In this document: piece after piece, positions 8,873-17,522 of the stretch | Layout of the letters: each line of letters begins with the position of its first letter | Position numbering within the stretch: the stretch's first letter is position 1 | Source of the DNA: Terriglobia bacterium | GTDB taxonomy: Bacteria; Acidobacteriota; UBA6911 | Reading direction: 5' to 3' | DNA length: 64,000 bases | NCBI GenBank assembly: GCA_020072565.1 | Contig: JAIQGI010000015.1 | Span: 1-64,000, forward strand | The notes under the pieces: model-generated | What the model was told of the DNA's origin: nothing | The model's input: the letters and a program-made list of their open reading frames with translations, nothing else | The model's database searches: none | Position numbers and translations under genes: made by a program

Positions 8873-9984
8873 GGCAGCGTCTGGACCTCGACGGACAATA
8901 CGGCGGGAAGATCCCGGACGATGGGCGCCCAGTTGTCCCCGGCGTTGTTCGATGCGTACACCTGCCCGCCGGTGGTGCCGAAATACACGCCGCCCGGATC
9001 GAGCGAGTCCACGGCCATCGCGTCGCGCAACACATTGACGTAGCAGTCGCGTTGCGGCAAGCCTTTCGTGAGCGCCTCCCACTCGTTTCCGCCCGAGCGG
9101 CTGCGATACACGCGCAGCTTGCCGTCGGGTGGATAGTGCTCGGAGTCGCTCTTGATCGGGACGACGTAGATGGTGTTCGGCTCGTGCGCATGAACTTCGA
9201 CCGGGAACCCGAAGTCGCTCGGCAAATTCCCGCTGATTTTGTGCCACGATTCCCCGGCGTCGTCGCTGCGCATGACGTTCCAGTGCAACTGCATGTACAG
9301 CACATTCGGGCGTGAGCGGTGCATCGCGATGCGGTGAACACAGTAGCCGACTTCGGCGTTCGGGTCGGGCAGATATTGGGACTTCAGTCCACGGTTGGTC
9401 GGCCGCCACGTGTGGCCGGCGTCATCGGTCCGGAACACGCCCGCCGCCGAGATGGCGATGAAGATGCGCCCGGGAATGCTCGGATCGAGAATGATCGTGT
9501 GCAGGCCCATCCCGCCGGCGCCGGGCTGCCATTTGGGTCCTGATTCGTGGCCGCGCAGGCCGGGGAGTTCCTGCCACGTCTGTCCGCCATCGGTCGTGCG
9601 AAACAGGGCGGCGTCCTCCACCCCGGCATAAACGGTGTCCGGATCGGTCAGCGATGGTTCGAGATGCCAGACTCGCTTGAACTCCCAAGGGTGCGGCGTG
9701 CCGTCATACCACAGATGAGTGCCGGGAACGCCGTCGTACACGAACTTGTTGCCCACGGGCTCCCACGTCTTGCCGCTGTCGTTGGAGCGCTGGATCACCT
9801 GCCCGAACCAGCCGCTGGACTGCGACGCGTACAGCCGGTTCGAGTCAACGGGCGAGCCCTTCAGATGGTAGATCTCCCAGCCGCCGAAGTGGGGACCGCT
9901 GACATCCCATTTCTCGCGCTTGCCGTCCGATGTCAGGACGAACGCGCCCTTTCGTGTACCCACCAGAACTCGTACTCTGCTCAT
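8869..9984 (-). CDS. BNR/sialidase-like beta-propeller protein without signal peptide
   Basis: A 371-aa protein of repeated propeller blades. Asp-box-type repeats [41 protein letters not shown] and [10 protein letters not shown] recur through the chain, as in sortilin/VPS10-type and exo-sialidase-like propellers. It starts [17 protein letters not shown] with no signal peptide or membrane helix, so it is predicted to be cytoplasmic. The start overlaps the stop of the upstream short exported-domain gene (ATGA), and its own stop overlaps the MoaD-like start. No sialidase catalytic residues could be assigned, so enzyme activity should not be assumed. Photosystem-stability/Ycf48-like proteins share the fold but are exported. 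Confidence 0.82.
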   Translation of the reverse strand: MSRVRVLVGTRKGAFVLTSDGKREKWDVSGPHFGGWEIYHLKGSPVDSNRLYASQSSGWFGQVIQRSNDSGKTWEPVGNKFVYDGVPGTHLWYDGTPHPWEFKRVWHLEPSLTDPDTVYAGVEDAALFRTTDGGQTWQELPGLRGHESGPKWQPGAGGMGLHTIILDPSIPGRIFIAISAAGVFRTDDAGHTWRPTNRGLKSQYLPDPNAEVGYCVHRIAMHRSRPNVLYMQLHWNVMRSDDAGESWHKISGNLPSDFGFPVEVHAHEPNTIYVVPIKSDSEHYPPDGKLRVYRSRSGGNEWEALTKGLPQRDCYVNVLRDAMAVDSLDPGGVYFGTTGGQVYASNNAGDNWAPIVRDLPAVLSVEVQTLP

Positions 9985-10394
9985 CGCTTTACCTTCCTCG
10001 ACCCGGCAGGAAAGCCGTTGGCATCGGTGAAGTAAAAGTTGATGGTTGCGGTTGAGTCATTCGGGTTGACAATCGCCAGCCCGGCGTCCACGCCACCGCC
10101 GATTTCAGCATAAATCCGGCCCGCGGTCAGTGCCGCCGTGGCTGGAACACCTGTTTCGCTCACCAGAGCGTTGGCCTGGCGCAGACCGAAAATGGCGACG
10201 CCTGAGGGCGTTGTGCTCCCGATGTTGGGTTGGATGTTCGCGTAGCCGCTTAGCGTGGAACTGGAGTCTCCCTGGGTCGTGCGTGTGAACCCTCCGCGGT
10301 CCGGGAGGGCAAACGTCATAGTATCGGAATTGGCAGCAATCACGGCAAAGCAGACCAGACAAGAGGTCCTTGGGAGAGAATTCAACCAACCCAT
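9981..10394 (-). CDS. short exported protein, probably a stand-alone or truncated repeat domain
   Basis: A 137-aa protein with a weak signal peptide ([23 protein letters not shown]). The rest reads like one beta-sandwich module ([39 protein letters not shown]) of the kind found at the C termini of large secreted Acidobacteriota proteins. The frame ends [11 protein letters not shown], with the stop overlapping the next gene's start. That makes an abrupt end after the module and suggests truncation. The start at 10394 is supported by GAGGAA about 10 bases upstream. A perfect 16-bp tandem duplication lies just upstream in its leader. Confidence 0.5.
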   Translation of the reverse strand: MGWLNSLPRTSCLVCFAVIAANSDTMTFALPDRGGFTRTTQGDSSSTLSGYANIQPNIGSTTPSGVAIFGLRQANALVSETGVPATAALTAGRIYAEIGGGVDAGLAIVNPNDSTATINFYFTDANGFPAGSRKVKR

Positions 10395-10405
10395 GGTTGC
10401 AATTC

Positions 10406-10437
10406 CTCGATTTGTTCCAAGCTCGATTTGTTCCAAG
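10406..10437. repeat. perfect 16-bp tandem duplication upstream of a start codon
   Basis: Two adjacent identical 16-bp units (CTCGATTTGTTCCAAG on the plus strand) occupy 10406-10421 and 10422-10437. They lie immediately upstream of the start of the minus-strand gene at 10394, and the GAGG of the presumed ribosome site is at the edge of the first unit. Confidence 0.85.
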
Positions 10438-10649
10438 AGAGATGCATGTGCCCACACCCGACTATTTTAAAGGTAACATGACCCAGGGGGGTGATCAACG
10501 TCCCATGGCTTGATCCGGCAGTGATTGAGTCAAGGTCAGCTTGCTTTGAATAGAAGCTGAACCTGCTCGATTTGCTTGGAATGTCTGCTGAAATCTGCAC
10601 GGCTGCATAGGGTAAGGGTCTAAGTGCGTTTTCTAGGGCTTGGGATGCA

Positions 10650-13460
10650 TCACAGGTTCAGGCGCAGGCCGAAGCGGATGGCGCGCGGGTTCTGAATCTC
10701 CACTGGTGTGCGCGACGTAAAGAGGGGCCCGGAAATGTCGTACTCGCGGAGATTCCGGTTCGAGTTGAGCAGGTTGAATGCATCGACCATGGCCGAAACC
10801 CGGAACCGACCGAGGGCGAAGTCGCGCGCCAGACGCTGGTCGAACGAGAGATCGAATTGGGTGCGAAATCCCCCGGGTTCGCCGCGCGGCGTCGCCAGGA
10901 TATAGAACGGCCCCTGGTTGAAGCCGGTGATGATGAGCTTGCGGCCGAAAGGCAGACCGTCCGCATACCGGATTGCCGAGCCGGAGTAGAAACCGAAAGG
11001 AAGGCGCACGTAGGAAGCAACTTTGCCCACGTAAGCGCGATCGAAGAAGGTGCGCCCGCGCGCGTTCAAAAGGTTGTTGGGGTTGTCGAACAGACCGCCG
11101 ATGATCCCGGGATCATTCTCGAACTCGGTGTTTCCGGGATTGGTGGTCCCGATGGCCTTATAGGCAGTGAAGGAAGCGGAAAAGAAGCCGCGTTGGGCAA
11201 ATTCCCAGTGCACGGTAATCTCAAGTCCTTTGTAAGAGGAACGCAGGCCCAGCGGATTGGCAAGAAGATAGCGGTCCTCGCCCAAAGTGCTCGGATCCTG
11301 ATTTAAAACCGTGAGCGTCTGATCGTCGCTCGTTCCCGGAATATTGTCATCGCCGGCATCGGAAACGCTCACGGGTGTGCAGGAAGAAAAAGGCACCCCG
11401 ACGTTCACTGTCTCGATCAGCCTCTTTTGATCGCGACGGAATCCACGCGCCTCCAGGGAAAGCCGCTCCCCGATCTGCTGATCCAGACCGATGGCGAATT
11501 CATCCGTGAATGGCCGTTTCAGACGAGGATCTACCGAAGAGTAAGGGCCGCCGAACACCCGCAGCAGTGTACCCTCCTCGCCCGGATGGAAAAAGCCGTC
11601 GTGATTCAGGTCGTTCCAGAGAAAGACCTGGCCACCGAGGCTCGTCGGATTCGCGAAGTTTGCGTAACTCGCGGGTAAGACATGATAGTAGCGCGCGTAT
11701 CCGGCGGAAAGCCTGGCTCCCCCGAGGCGGCGGGATAGAGGCATTGACACGCCGATGCGCGGCGCAAGCGTCGTCCAGGATACGATGCTGTTCATCCCTG
11801 GGAACTGACGCGCAGGCACGAAGGCTCCGGCGCCGCTGCGCTGCGGCGGCAGGAAGGTTTTGCTGGAATCGAGAAGCAGCCCGGCGCGCACGAAAATCCT
11901 GCCCGTCACGTGCACGCGTTCGTCCAGGTACAACGACAGTTCCCGCAATCGCTGCTTGGAATGGCTCGGCGTGTTGTACTCGACGACCTCGGCCGGGACG
12001 CCAAACGGGTAGTAGAGCTGCTGGAAGTCACCGAATATCCTGCGCTCTTCCGTTGATTTCGATTCTTCCAGGTCCAGGCCGAAATCCAGCTGGTGCTGCC
12101 GGCCCAGGAATCTGCGCCATGCCTCGCCTTGCCCGGCCAGCGAAAAACGGCTGCGGGCGGAATCAGATTCGAGCGGCGCCGCGCCCGCAGTCTCTCCCGT
12201 AAAGAGCTGGATGCGGCTTGCGGCGGCGATGCCGTGCTGCAAGGTATCGGTCGGGGAGGAGTGAGAGAACCCCCCGAGTACCTGCCAGACCAGGTCGCCG
12301 CCCTGGTAGTGTGTCCAGTGCCCCTGAACCACCTCGAAACGATCGTGACCACGCAGAGTCGACGAAGGGGCAACACCCGAGCGCGCTCCCAGGTTGGAGT
12401 TGTCGACGATTTGCCCGGTCGACAGGAGATTGAACTGCTCGCGCGCGCCGAGCCTGCCGTCAAAACGCACCAGGGCGGAGCTGACCGTCGTGTCCGGGAT
12501 CGAGGGAAAACCGGGGACGACCCTGGTCAGATGCTGGATGCCGAAAGAAGTAAAGAAAGACCATCTCCGCGTCCGCGGCAGCGCGCCCCCGAACTGGAAC
12601 TGTCCCTCCTCGAAGCGTTTGAAATGCGGCACGTCCGTGAAACCGAAGCCGCGCAGCCGGCTGTCCAGATTACTGCTCTGGAAGGGCTCTCCGAGATAGT
12701 AGCCTTCAACCCCGAAATGAAAGTCCCGGGCGCTCTCCCGGCTCGTCATGTTCAGGGAAGCGCCCGGCGCCGCGATTTCCGGCGTGTGGAGAGCGGTCGA
12801 CGCCTGCAATTCCTGAAGCGCGCCATAGTCCGGAAAGACAAGCGGCTTCCCGGTCTCGAACGGGTCGGTGACGTTGAGGCCGTCGAGACGATAGCTGACT
12901 TGCGTCCGCGAGGCGCCCAGGGACCCGGCAAGAGCAATGACGCCCGTTGCAAAACCTCCTTCCTGCGGCGCGTTGGTGATGGTGGACCGCTCCTGACTTT
13001 CCAGCACCGCCCAGATGTTGCGTGCGCTCGGGATCAAAGCCAGCCGGGTTGCGTCAAAGTAGCTTCCGTAATCCGCGGCCCATAGATCCTCAGGGCTCCC
13101 TTGCCATCGGATGGAAACCGGAGTGGCGCCTGTTCCCATCGTCACGTCTGCGATGCTCGCGCGGCTGCTTGCGACTCTCACAAGATGGATGGTGGTAGCC
13201 GCATAGCCGGGCTTCTCGCAAACCAGATCGTATGTGCCGGGATAAAGCGCGAGAAAGTGATAGCCCCCCGAGGAATCTGTGGAAGCGGCCCGTGTCGCCT
13301 TGTCGGCGAGCCTGGTTAGAATGAGCCGCACTCCCTGAAGTCCCCGCGAATTGACGGCGTCACACACCCGGCCCGTGATCCACCCTTGCGAGATTTGCGC
13401 CCATGCCGACGCTGTTACCACGAACAAGCCAAGACTGACAAGGCAAGCACAGCGTCTCAT
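10650..13460 (-). CDS. TonB-dependent receptor with carboxypeptidase-regulatory N-terminal domain
   Basis: A 936-aa outer-membrane protein. A signal peptide (residues 1-21, ending SAWA) precedes a carboxypeptidase-regulatory-like domain (about 28-105; GRVCDAVNSRGLQGVRLIL, PGTYDLVCEKPGY). A plug-like segment (about 120-260, including QVSYRLDGLNVTDPFETGKP) and a long beta-barrel of alternating aromatic strands ending in RFGLRLNL follow. This is the 'Oar-like' architecture greatly expanded in Acidobacteriota. No TonB box can be defined with confidence. The ligand is unknown; such receptors usually take up oligosaccharides or other large solutes. It is transcribed alone, and 255 bp separate its stop from the next minus-strand gene. 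Confidence 0.87.
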   Translation of the reverse strand: MRRCACLVSLGLFVVTASAWAQISQGWITGRVCDAVNSRGLQGVRLILTRLADKATRAASTDSSGGYHFLALYPGTYDLVCEKPGYAATTIHLVRVASSRASIADVTMGTGATPVSIRWQGSPEDLWAADYGSYFDATRLALIPSARNIWAVLESQERSTITNAPQEGGFATGVIALAGSLGASRTQVSYRLDGLNVTDPFETGKPLVFPDYGALQELQASTALHTPEIAAPGASLNMTSRESARDFHFGVEGYYLGEPFQSSNLDSRLRGFGFTDVPHFKRFEEGQFQFGGALPRTRRWSFFTSFGIQHLTRVVPGFPSIPDTTVSSALVRFDGRLGAREQFNLLSTGQIVDNSNLGARSGVAPSSTLRGHDRFEVVQGHWTHYQGGDLVWQVLGGFSHSSPTDTLQHGIAAASRIQLFTGETAGAAPLESDSARSRFSLAGQGEAWRRFLGRQHQLDFGLDLEESKSTEERRIFGDFQQLYYPFGVPAEVVEYNTPSHSKQRLRELSLYLDERVHVTGRIFVRAGLLLDSSKTFLPPQRSGAGAFVPARQFPGMNSIVSWTTLAPRIGVSMPLSRRLGGARLSAGYARYYHVLPASYANFANPTSLGGQVFLWNDLNHDGFFHPGEEGTLLRVFGGPYSSVDPRLKRPFTDEFAIGLDQQIGERLSLEARGFRRDQKRLIETVNVGVPFSSCTPVSVSDAGDDNIPGTSDDQTLTVLNQDPSTLGEDRYLLANPLGLRSSYKGLEITVHWEFAQRGFFSASFTAYKAIGTTNPGNTEFENDPGIIGGLFDNPNNLLNARGRTFFDRAYVGKVASYVRLPFGFYSGSAIRYADGLPFGRKLIITGFNQGPFYILATPRGEPGGFRTQFDLSFDQRLARDFALGRFRVSAMVDAFNLLNSNRNLREYDISGPLFTSRTPVEIQNPRAIRFGLRLNL

Positions 13461-13562
13461 GCCAACAGGATAGTGAGGGTCCCACAGTTAATCCACACCA
13501 AACCCCTGGCTGTGCGTCTATTGACGATGTCGGCCAGAACTTCGGCCCAAGGTTGAAACTTT

Positions 13563-13593
13563 GGCGCGGCGATTCCTCAAGAATCGCCGCGCC
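13563..13593. terminator. strong 13-bp perfect hairpin, terminator-like
   Basis: GGCGCGGCGATTC and its exact reverse complement at 13581-13593 are separated by the 5-base loop CTCAA. The hairpin lies between the TonB receptor promoter region and the 3' end of the minus-strand frame that stops at 13614. Neither side has a real T-tract, so it may be an inverted repeat or a Rho-assisted terminator rather than an intrinsic one. Confidence 0.45.
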
Positions 13594-13613
13594 GGCTGTT
13601 GGCTTTTGGGAGC

Positions 13614-14150
13614 TTAGCGACGGCGGGATGAACCAGAGGATCGGCCGCTACTCCCTCCGCGGGGAGCGACACTACCACGTCCACTGGGACCGCGGCTGGG
13701 GGCTCCGCGCGGCGGCCCGCTGATGATCGGCCTGCTCAGATTCAGGGGAGGCCGCGCAGTGTAGCGTGGAGGGGCGTAATTCGGCTGAGAGTTGTAATCA
13801 GGCGACGGGCCACGCCTGGTGTAGCCCGGGGCCGGACCACGGTTCGAGTATGGTGCGCTTCCCTGATGCCGAGGTTGTGCCACCGCTCCGTTGCTGCGTC
13901 CGGCGGGCGCCTGCGCCGGGGATTCGGCCGGATGCGGAGCAAAACGCTGCCAGCCGCCGGAGCTTGCTCCGGGGCTTGAGTTCTGCCCCGGCCGAGTCTC
14001 GTGCGTTCTGCAGAAAAAGTGCATCCCTTGATCGTTGCGCATCGTCGACGGGCTGGCGGCACGATTGGTCGGAGCCAGGCTCTGGCGGTCGAGGCCGTCA
14101 GTCCGGAGCCGCTGGTCGTGTTGGCGCCGGATGCATTCACGCTTGGCCAC
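13614..14150 (-). pseudogene. Pro/Gly/Arg/Ser-rich C-terminal tail of a probably broken protein
   Basis: The frame encodes 178 aa from a GTG. The second half is low-complexity and clearly biased (PSRGPSGRGSVAPRGG, then SGRSSGSSRRR at the end), with repeated PxYxxRGPxP-type segments. The first 60 residues (MAKRECIRRQHDQRLR...) look like non-coding translation and there is no signal peptide or ribosome site. Tails of this composition occur on exported Acidobacteriota proteins, so the likely reading is a 3' remnant whose N-terminal part has been lost or frameshifted. Chance open frame in GC-rich DNA remains possible. Confidence 0.35.
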
Positions 14151-14175
14151 AGCCCTGCGCCTGCTATCGTCCGGG

Positions 14176-14507
14176 ATGCGCGCTCAAAAAGTGTATTGGC
14201 GCGAGTTCATCCGGCAGTTCTTTATCCTGGCCTCAGCTACGACACTTCTCACCGTGCCCTGCTTCGCGGCTGGCCAGCAGGATACGGGGCTCATTCTCAA
14301 CCTGGGTTTTGGGGGAAGTTCGAATCAGGCAGGCCAGGTATACAGACGGCAGAATCACACCATTCGTCAGCGCAGGTGTAAGTAACACGATTTCCGACAC
14401 CCACTTCTTTTATCGTCCTTTCACTCAGTCTTTTCGGCTCGCCCGTAACTGCGACCCTTGGAGCCATCGTCTTCCTCTATCTCGTGCGGATATTAAAAAG
14501 GATCTGA
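14176..14507 (+). pseudogene. frameshifted small exported protein
   Basis: From ATG 14176 the frame gives a good signal peptide (FFILASATTLLTVPCFAAG) and a Gly-rich mature start (LILNLGFGGSSNQAGQV), but it stops at 14383-14385. Shifting frame at about 14340 continues smoothly (YTDGRITPFVSAGVSNTISD, then FFYRPFTQSF). A second shift near 14425 gives a C-terminal hydrophobic anchor with basic end (SPVTATLGAIVFLYL, then VRILKRI) closed by TGA at 14505. The three pieces together look like one small exported, perhaps C-terminally anchored protein that has acquired two indels. The protein is not recognised. Confidence 0.35.
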
Positions 14508-14833
14508 CGATATCGGTCCAGATCCTCGTGACGCTGTTTGTGGTACTCATTCCAGGCAATCGAACCCATGCCGAAATTGGCAGGACGGCCAGTGTCGATG
14601 TCGACAAGAGCAAACAGCGCCGCAGCGGCCGGGAGTTGACCTCTTTCGATCAACTCCTGTTCGTCAGGACCGTCCAGAAAGGGAGTGCCAGGCTTCCAAC
14701 TGCACTGGAGTTCCGCCCCTGCCTTGTTGCACGTATAGGCTTCGTAGGCGTGGATGTCTTGGATATAATACGTCGCCTGGTTTGAGCGACGTTCGGCTGC
14801 GATTCGCCATTGATCGTTCCATGGATGTCGCAC
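14477..14833 (-). CDS. hypothetical protein, 118 aa
   Basis: The minus-strand frame from a GTG at 14833 reads like a soluble protein: YYIQDIHAYEAYTCNKAG, ELIERGQLPAAAALFALVDI and NEYHKQRHEDLDRYRQIL. The composition is balanced and better than the competing plus-strand frame. The start is weak (no clear ribosome site, and an in-frame stop lies only about 10 codons upstream), so it may be an N-terminally trimmed remnant. It lies in the same decayed stretch as the broken genes at 13614 and 14176 and overlaps the last about 30 bases of the latter. Function unknown. Confidence 0.4.
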   Translation of the reverse strand: MRHPWNDQWRIAAERRSNQATYYIQDIHAYEAYTCNKAGAELQCSWKPGTPFLDGPDEQELIERGQLPAAAALFALVDIDTGRPANFGMGSIAWNEYHKQRHEDLDRYRQILFNIRTR

Positions 14834-14879
14834 TGCACTGCCATGTTTGAAAAGTGTCTAAGCAACGGGGCTTATCGAT

Positions 14880-15647
14880 ATGATCATGACGCAGGGACTA
14901 ACCAAGTGGTACGGCAGAAAGGTAGCCCTCCAGGACCTGAGCTTCTGCGTGGAGCCGGGGACGATTTTCGGCTTCCTGGGGCCTAACGGCGCGGGTAAGT
15001 CCACTACCGTGAAGGTCCTTACCGGGCTGTTGCGGCCCACGAACGGACAAGCATCGGTCGCAGGATTCGATGTGGTGGAACAGCCTCTGGAAGTCAAGAG
15101 ACGGCTCGGCTATGTGCCGGAAACCGGCGCGTTGTATGAGAGTCTCTCTCCAGCCGAGTATCTGGAGTTGGTGGCCTGCCTGCACCATCTCGACCGGAAA
15201 GTCGCCATCACCCGCATGGACGAACTCCTGGCGCTTTTCGGGGTCCTGGACGTCAAGCAACAGCGCATGACCGAATTCTCCAAGGGTATGAAGCAGAAGG
15301 TGCTCATTTCGGCCGCACTGCTGCATAAGCCGGAGGTGCTCTTCCTCGACGAGCCGCTCAACGGCCTGGACGCCAATGCGGCCATGATCTTCAAGGAACT
15401 GCTCAAGAAAATGGCTGCACAGGGTAAGACCATTCTCTTTTGCTCTCACATCCTCGAAGTTGTGGAGCGTATATGCTCCCGCATCCTCATTATCAATGAA
15501 GGCAAGCGCATCATCGAAGGCACCGCCCAGGAGATCTGCAGCTCCACGGGGAGCGAAACTCTGGAGCAGGCCTTCGGCCACCTCACCGGTTCGCGCGATG
15601 CCGGACAGGTAACTGCCGATTTCCTGGCCGCGCTGGAGAGGGTCTGA
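14880..15647 (+). CDS. ABC-2-type exporter ATPase
   Basis: A 255-aa ATPase with Walker A GPNGAGKST (34-42), a degenerate signature FSKGM (133-137) in place of LSGG, Walker B VLFLDEP (153-159) and the GLDA D-loop. The switch histidine is in FCSHILEVVE. The degenerate signature with intact Walker motifs is usual in the CcmA/NatA-like exporter class. It overlaps the membrane gene downstream (TGATG), so the two are co-translated. Substrate unknown. Confidence 0.9.
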   Translation: MIMTQGLTKWYGRKVALQDLSFCVEPGTIFGFLGPNGAGKSTTVKVLTGLLRPTNGQASVAGFDVVEQPLEVKRRLGYVPETGALYESLSPAEYLELVACLHHLDRKVAITRMDELLALFGVLDVKQQRMTEFSKGMKQKVLISAALLHKPEVLFLDEPLNGLDANAAMIFKELLKKMAAQGKTILFCSHILEVVERICSRILIINEGKRIIEGTAQEICSSTGSETLEQAFGHLTGSRDAGQVTADFLAALERV

Positions 15648-17293
15648 TGTTGCGGGCTCTCATCAGATCGCTGGGGGTGGATTACGAGCAGTGGCGCGCC
15701 CTGACACGCATCTACCTAAGGATGGACTTGCGCACCGCCAGCCTGGGACAGTTCTCCTACGAACGAGCTGGGAAGAGTGAGGGTTCCTACAAACTACTAT
15801 TCTTCCGGCTTTGGGTATATCTTTTCATGGGGGCAGGGATCAGCGCTCTGGTGTATGTCAATAAGGATGTTTTTTTCACCGGCACCCTGCTGCTGACTTA
15901 CACCATGCTCATGACGGCCATGCTGGTGCTGGTGGATTTCGGCGCCGTGGTGATCTCCCCCGACGACTTTGCCATTCTGGGCTATCAGCCTGTTTCCTCG
16001 CGCACGTACTTCATCACCCGGCTGACCAACGTCCTGGTTTATGCGATCCTGCTGACCCTGGCCCTGGGCGTGATTCCCGTGTTGGTGTTTTTCATCACCC
16101 TTGGCTTCCGTCCCCTGCTCGGACTCGCCGCGCTCCTCGCAACCCTGTTGAGCGGGGTGGGCATGACGCTCTTTCTCGTCCTGATCTATACGGGCATTCT
16201 AAGATTGATCCACCCCAACAAGTTGCGGCGCGCCGTGAGCTATATCCAATTGATTCTGTCGTTTCTCATCTACGGCGGTTACATTTTTTTGCCGCGGCTG
16301 ATGGAAGCCGGAACCTTCACCACCATGACCCTCAAGAAATCAGCGGGAGTGCTCTGGTACCCGCCCACCTGGTTTGCCAGCTATCTTGACCTGGCAGTGG
16401 GTCGCCGGCGCGCGGTCGATATAGTGCCGGCGCTTCTTTCGGTTGCGGTCTTGGGTCTGCTGGCCCAGCGGGCGCGGGGGAGGCTGGCCCTCGAGTATTC
16501 GGATCGCCTGTCGTCAGCAACGGCCGTGAGCGAGGGCCCCAAGAAGATTTCGAGGTCTGCGACCCGCCCGGCGCTCATCTTCAAGAGTGGTGAAGCCAGG
16601 GCCGTTGCGCTGCTGGTGCGCAACCAGTTCAAGTACGATCAAAAGTTCCGCCTGGCCGTGCTGAGCATTCTGCCCCTTACAGTTCTTTACCTGTTCATGG
16701 GACTGCGTCATGGCCCTCTGCCCGACCCGTTCGTCAGCCATGAAAACACGTTCAATGACTCGTTTTTGCTTTATCTGGCGGTGCTGATGTTCCCGACCAT
16801 GTTGAGAATAACCCTGGTCAGCAGCGACTCGTATCAGGCATCCTGGATCTATTACGCCACGCCGGCCGACCGCGGGCGGCTGGTCCTGGGGTCGAAAGAC
16901 TTCGTGTTCACTTATTTTGTCCTGCCCTATCTGATATTCATCGGGGCCGTTTTTCTGTACTTCTTCCACAATCCCTGGCATGTCATTCTGCATTTGACCG
17001 TGCTGGCGCTGCTGTCACATTTCTTCCTGCAGATGGCCGTGTTCTTAAATCCGGCGCTCCCTTTTTCCCAGCCATCGAAGAAAGGCCAGCGCTCGGGCCA
17101 ATACCTCATCACTCTCATGTTCGGACCTTTCGCGGCCATAGGGCTGCTGCTGGCGCTCTCCCGCTGGGTGTATCCCAACATGCCGTTGTTGCTGGTCGTA
17201 CTGGCAGGGTTTGCCGGATCCTCGTGGCTGCTAGAGAGAGCTCTGCGCGCACGTGTGCGCCGGCGCACTGCATCCCTCGAATATCAGGACTGA
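15647..17293 (+). CDS. ABC transporter membrane subunit, 548 aa
   Basis: A polytopic membrane protein with about a dozen hydrophobic segments in two clusters (roughly residues 55-250 and 340-535), separated by a charged cytoplasmic loop (about 265-330). The start overlaps the ATPase stop, so they form a two-gene transporter. Large permeases of this type paired with NatA/CcmA-like ATPases are common in Acidobacteriota and Planctomycetota but have no assigned substrate. Only one membrane gene is present, so its two halves may replace two separate permease subunits. Its 3' end faces the convergent gene at 17523, with an R1 repeat between. Confidence 0.8.
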   Translation: MLRALIRSLGVDYEQWRALTRIYLRMDLRTASLGQFSYERAGKSEGSYKLLFFRLWVYLFMGAGISALVYVNKDVFFTGTLLLTYTMLMTAMLVLVDFGAVVISPDDFAILGYQPVSSRTYFITRLTNVLVYAILLTLALGVIPVLVFFITLGFRPLLGLAALLATLLSGVGMTLFLVLIYTGILRLIHPNKLRRAVSYIQLILSFLIYGGYIFLPRLMEAGTFTTMTLKKSAGVLWYPPTWFASYLDLAVGRRRAVDIVPALLSVAVLGLLAQRARGRLALEYSDRLSSATAVSEGPKKISRSATRPALIFKSGEARAVALLVRNQFKYDQKFRLAVLSILPLTVLYLFMGLRHGPLPDPFVSHENTFNDSFLLYLAVLMFPTMLRITLVSSDSYQASWIYYATPADRGRLVLGSKDFVFTYFVLPYLIFIGAVFLYFFHNPWHVILHLTVLALLSHFFLQMAVFLNPALPFSQPSKKGQRSGQYLITLMFGPFAAIGLLLALSRWVYPNMPLLLVVLAGFAGSSWLLERALRARVRRRTASLEYQD

Positions 17294-17333
17294 AACCGCA
17301 TCCCCGTGACATTGACCTGCTCCGGTCGCCTGG

Positions 17334-17505
17334 CCAGGATTACTCATGAATGTGCGGCCAAAATGCAGATTTGGACGCGGAAAAACGCTGACCGGCGCCG
17401 ACCGTTCAGCCTTGGTCGGCGTGAAAAAGCGCCTGCACGCGTTTATCCGCGGCCAATTTTATTGCTTTTCACGGGCGCGCGGTTCTGCTTCATGAATGAT
17501 TCAGG
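17334..17505 (+). repeat. dispersed repeat R1, copy 1
   Basis: About 170 bp bounded by imperfect inverted ends around TCATGAAT (17344-17351) and TTCATGAAT (17489-17497). It contains a conserved internal hairpin (GCCGACC, 10-base loop, GGTCGGC, about 17398-17421). It matches 27628-27834 over most of its length, for example CGCTGACCGGCGCCGACCGT and GCGGTTCTGCTTCATGAAT. It lies between two convergent gene ends. Confidence 0.85.
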
Positions 17506-17522
17506 CTGGAGGATGGGATCAC

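Noticed and set aside
8869-9984. Annotation of the propeller as a true sialidase
   Set aside because: Asp-boxes alone define the fold; the arginine triad and other catalytic residues were not identified and there is no signal peptide.
14250-14330. A tRNA-like T-loop motif GTTCGAATC at 14318-14326
   Set aside because: No acceptor stem, anticodon stem or D-loop could be folded around it; it lies in the frameshifted exported gene.
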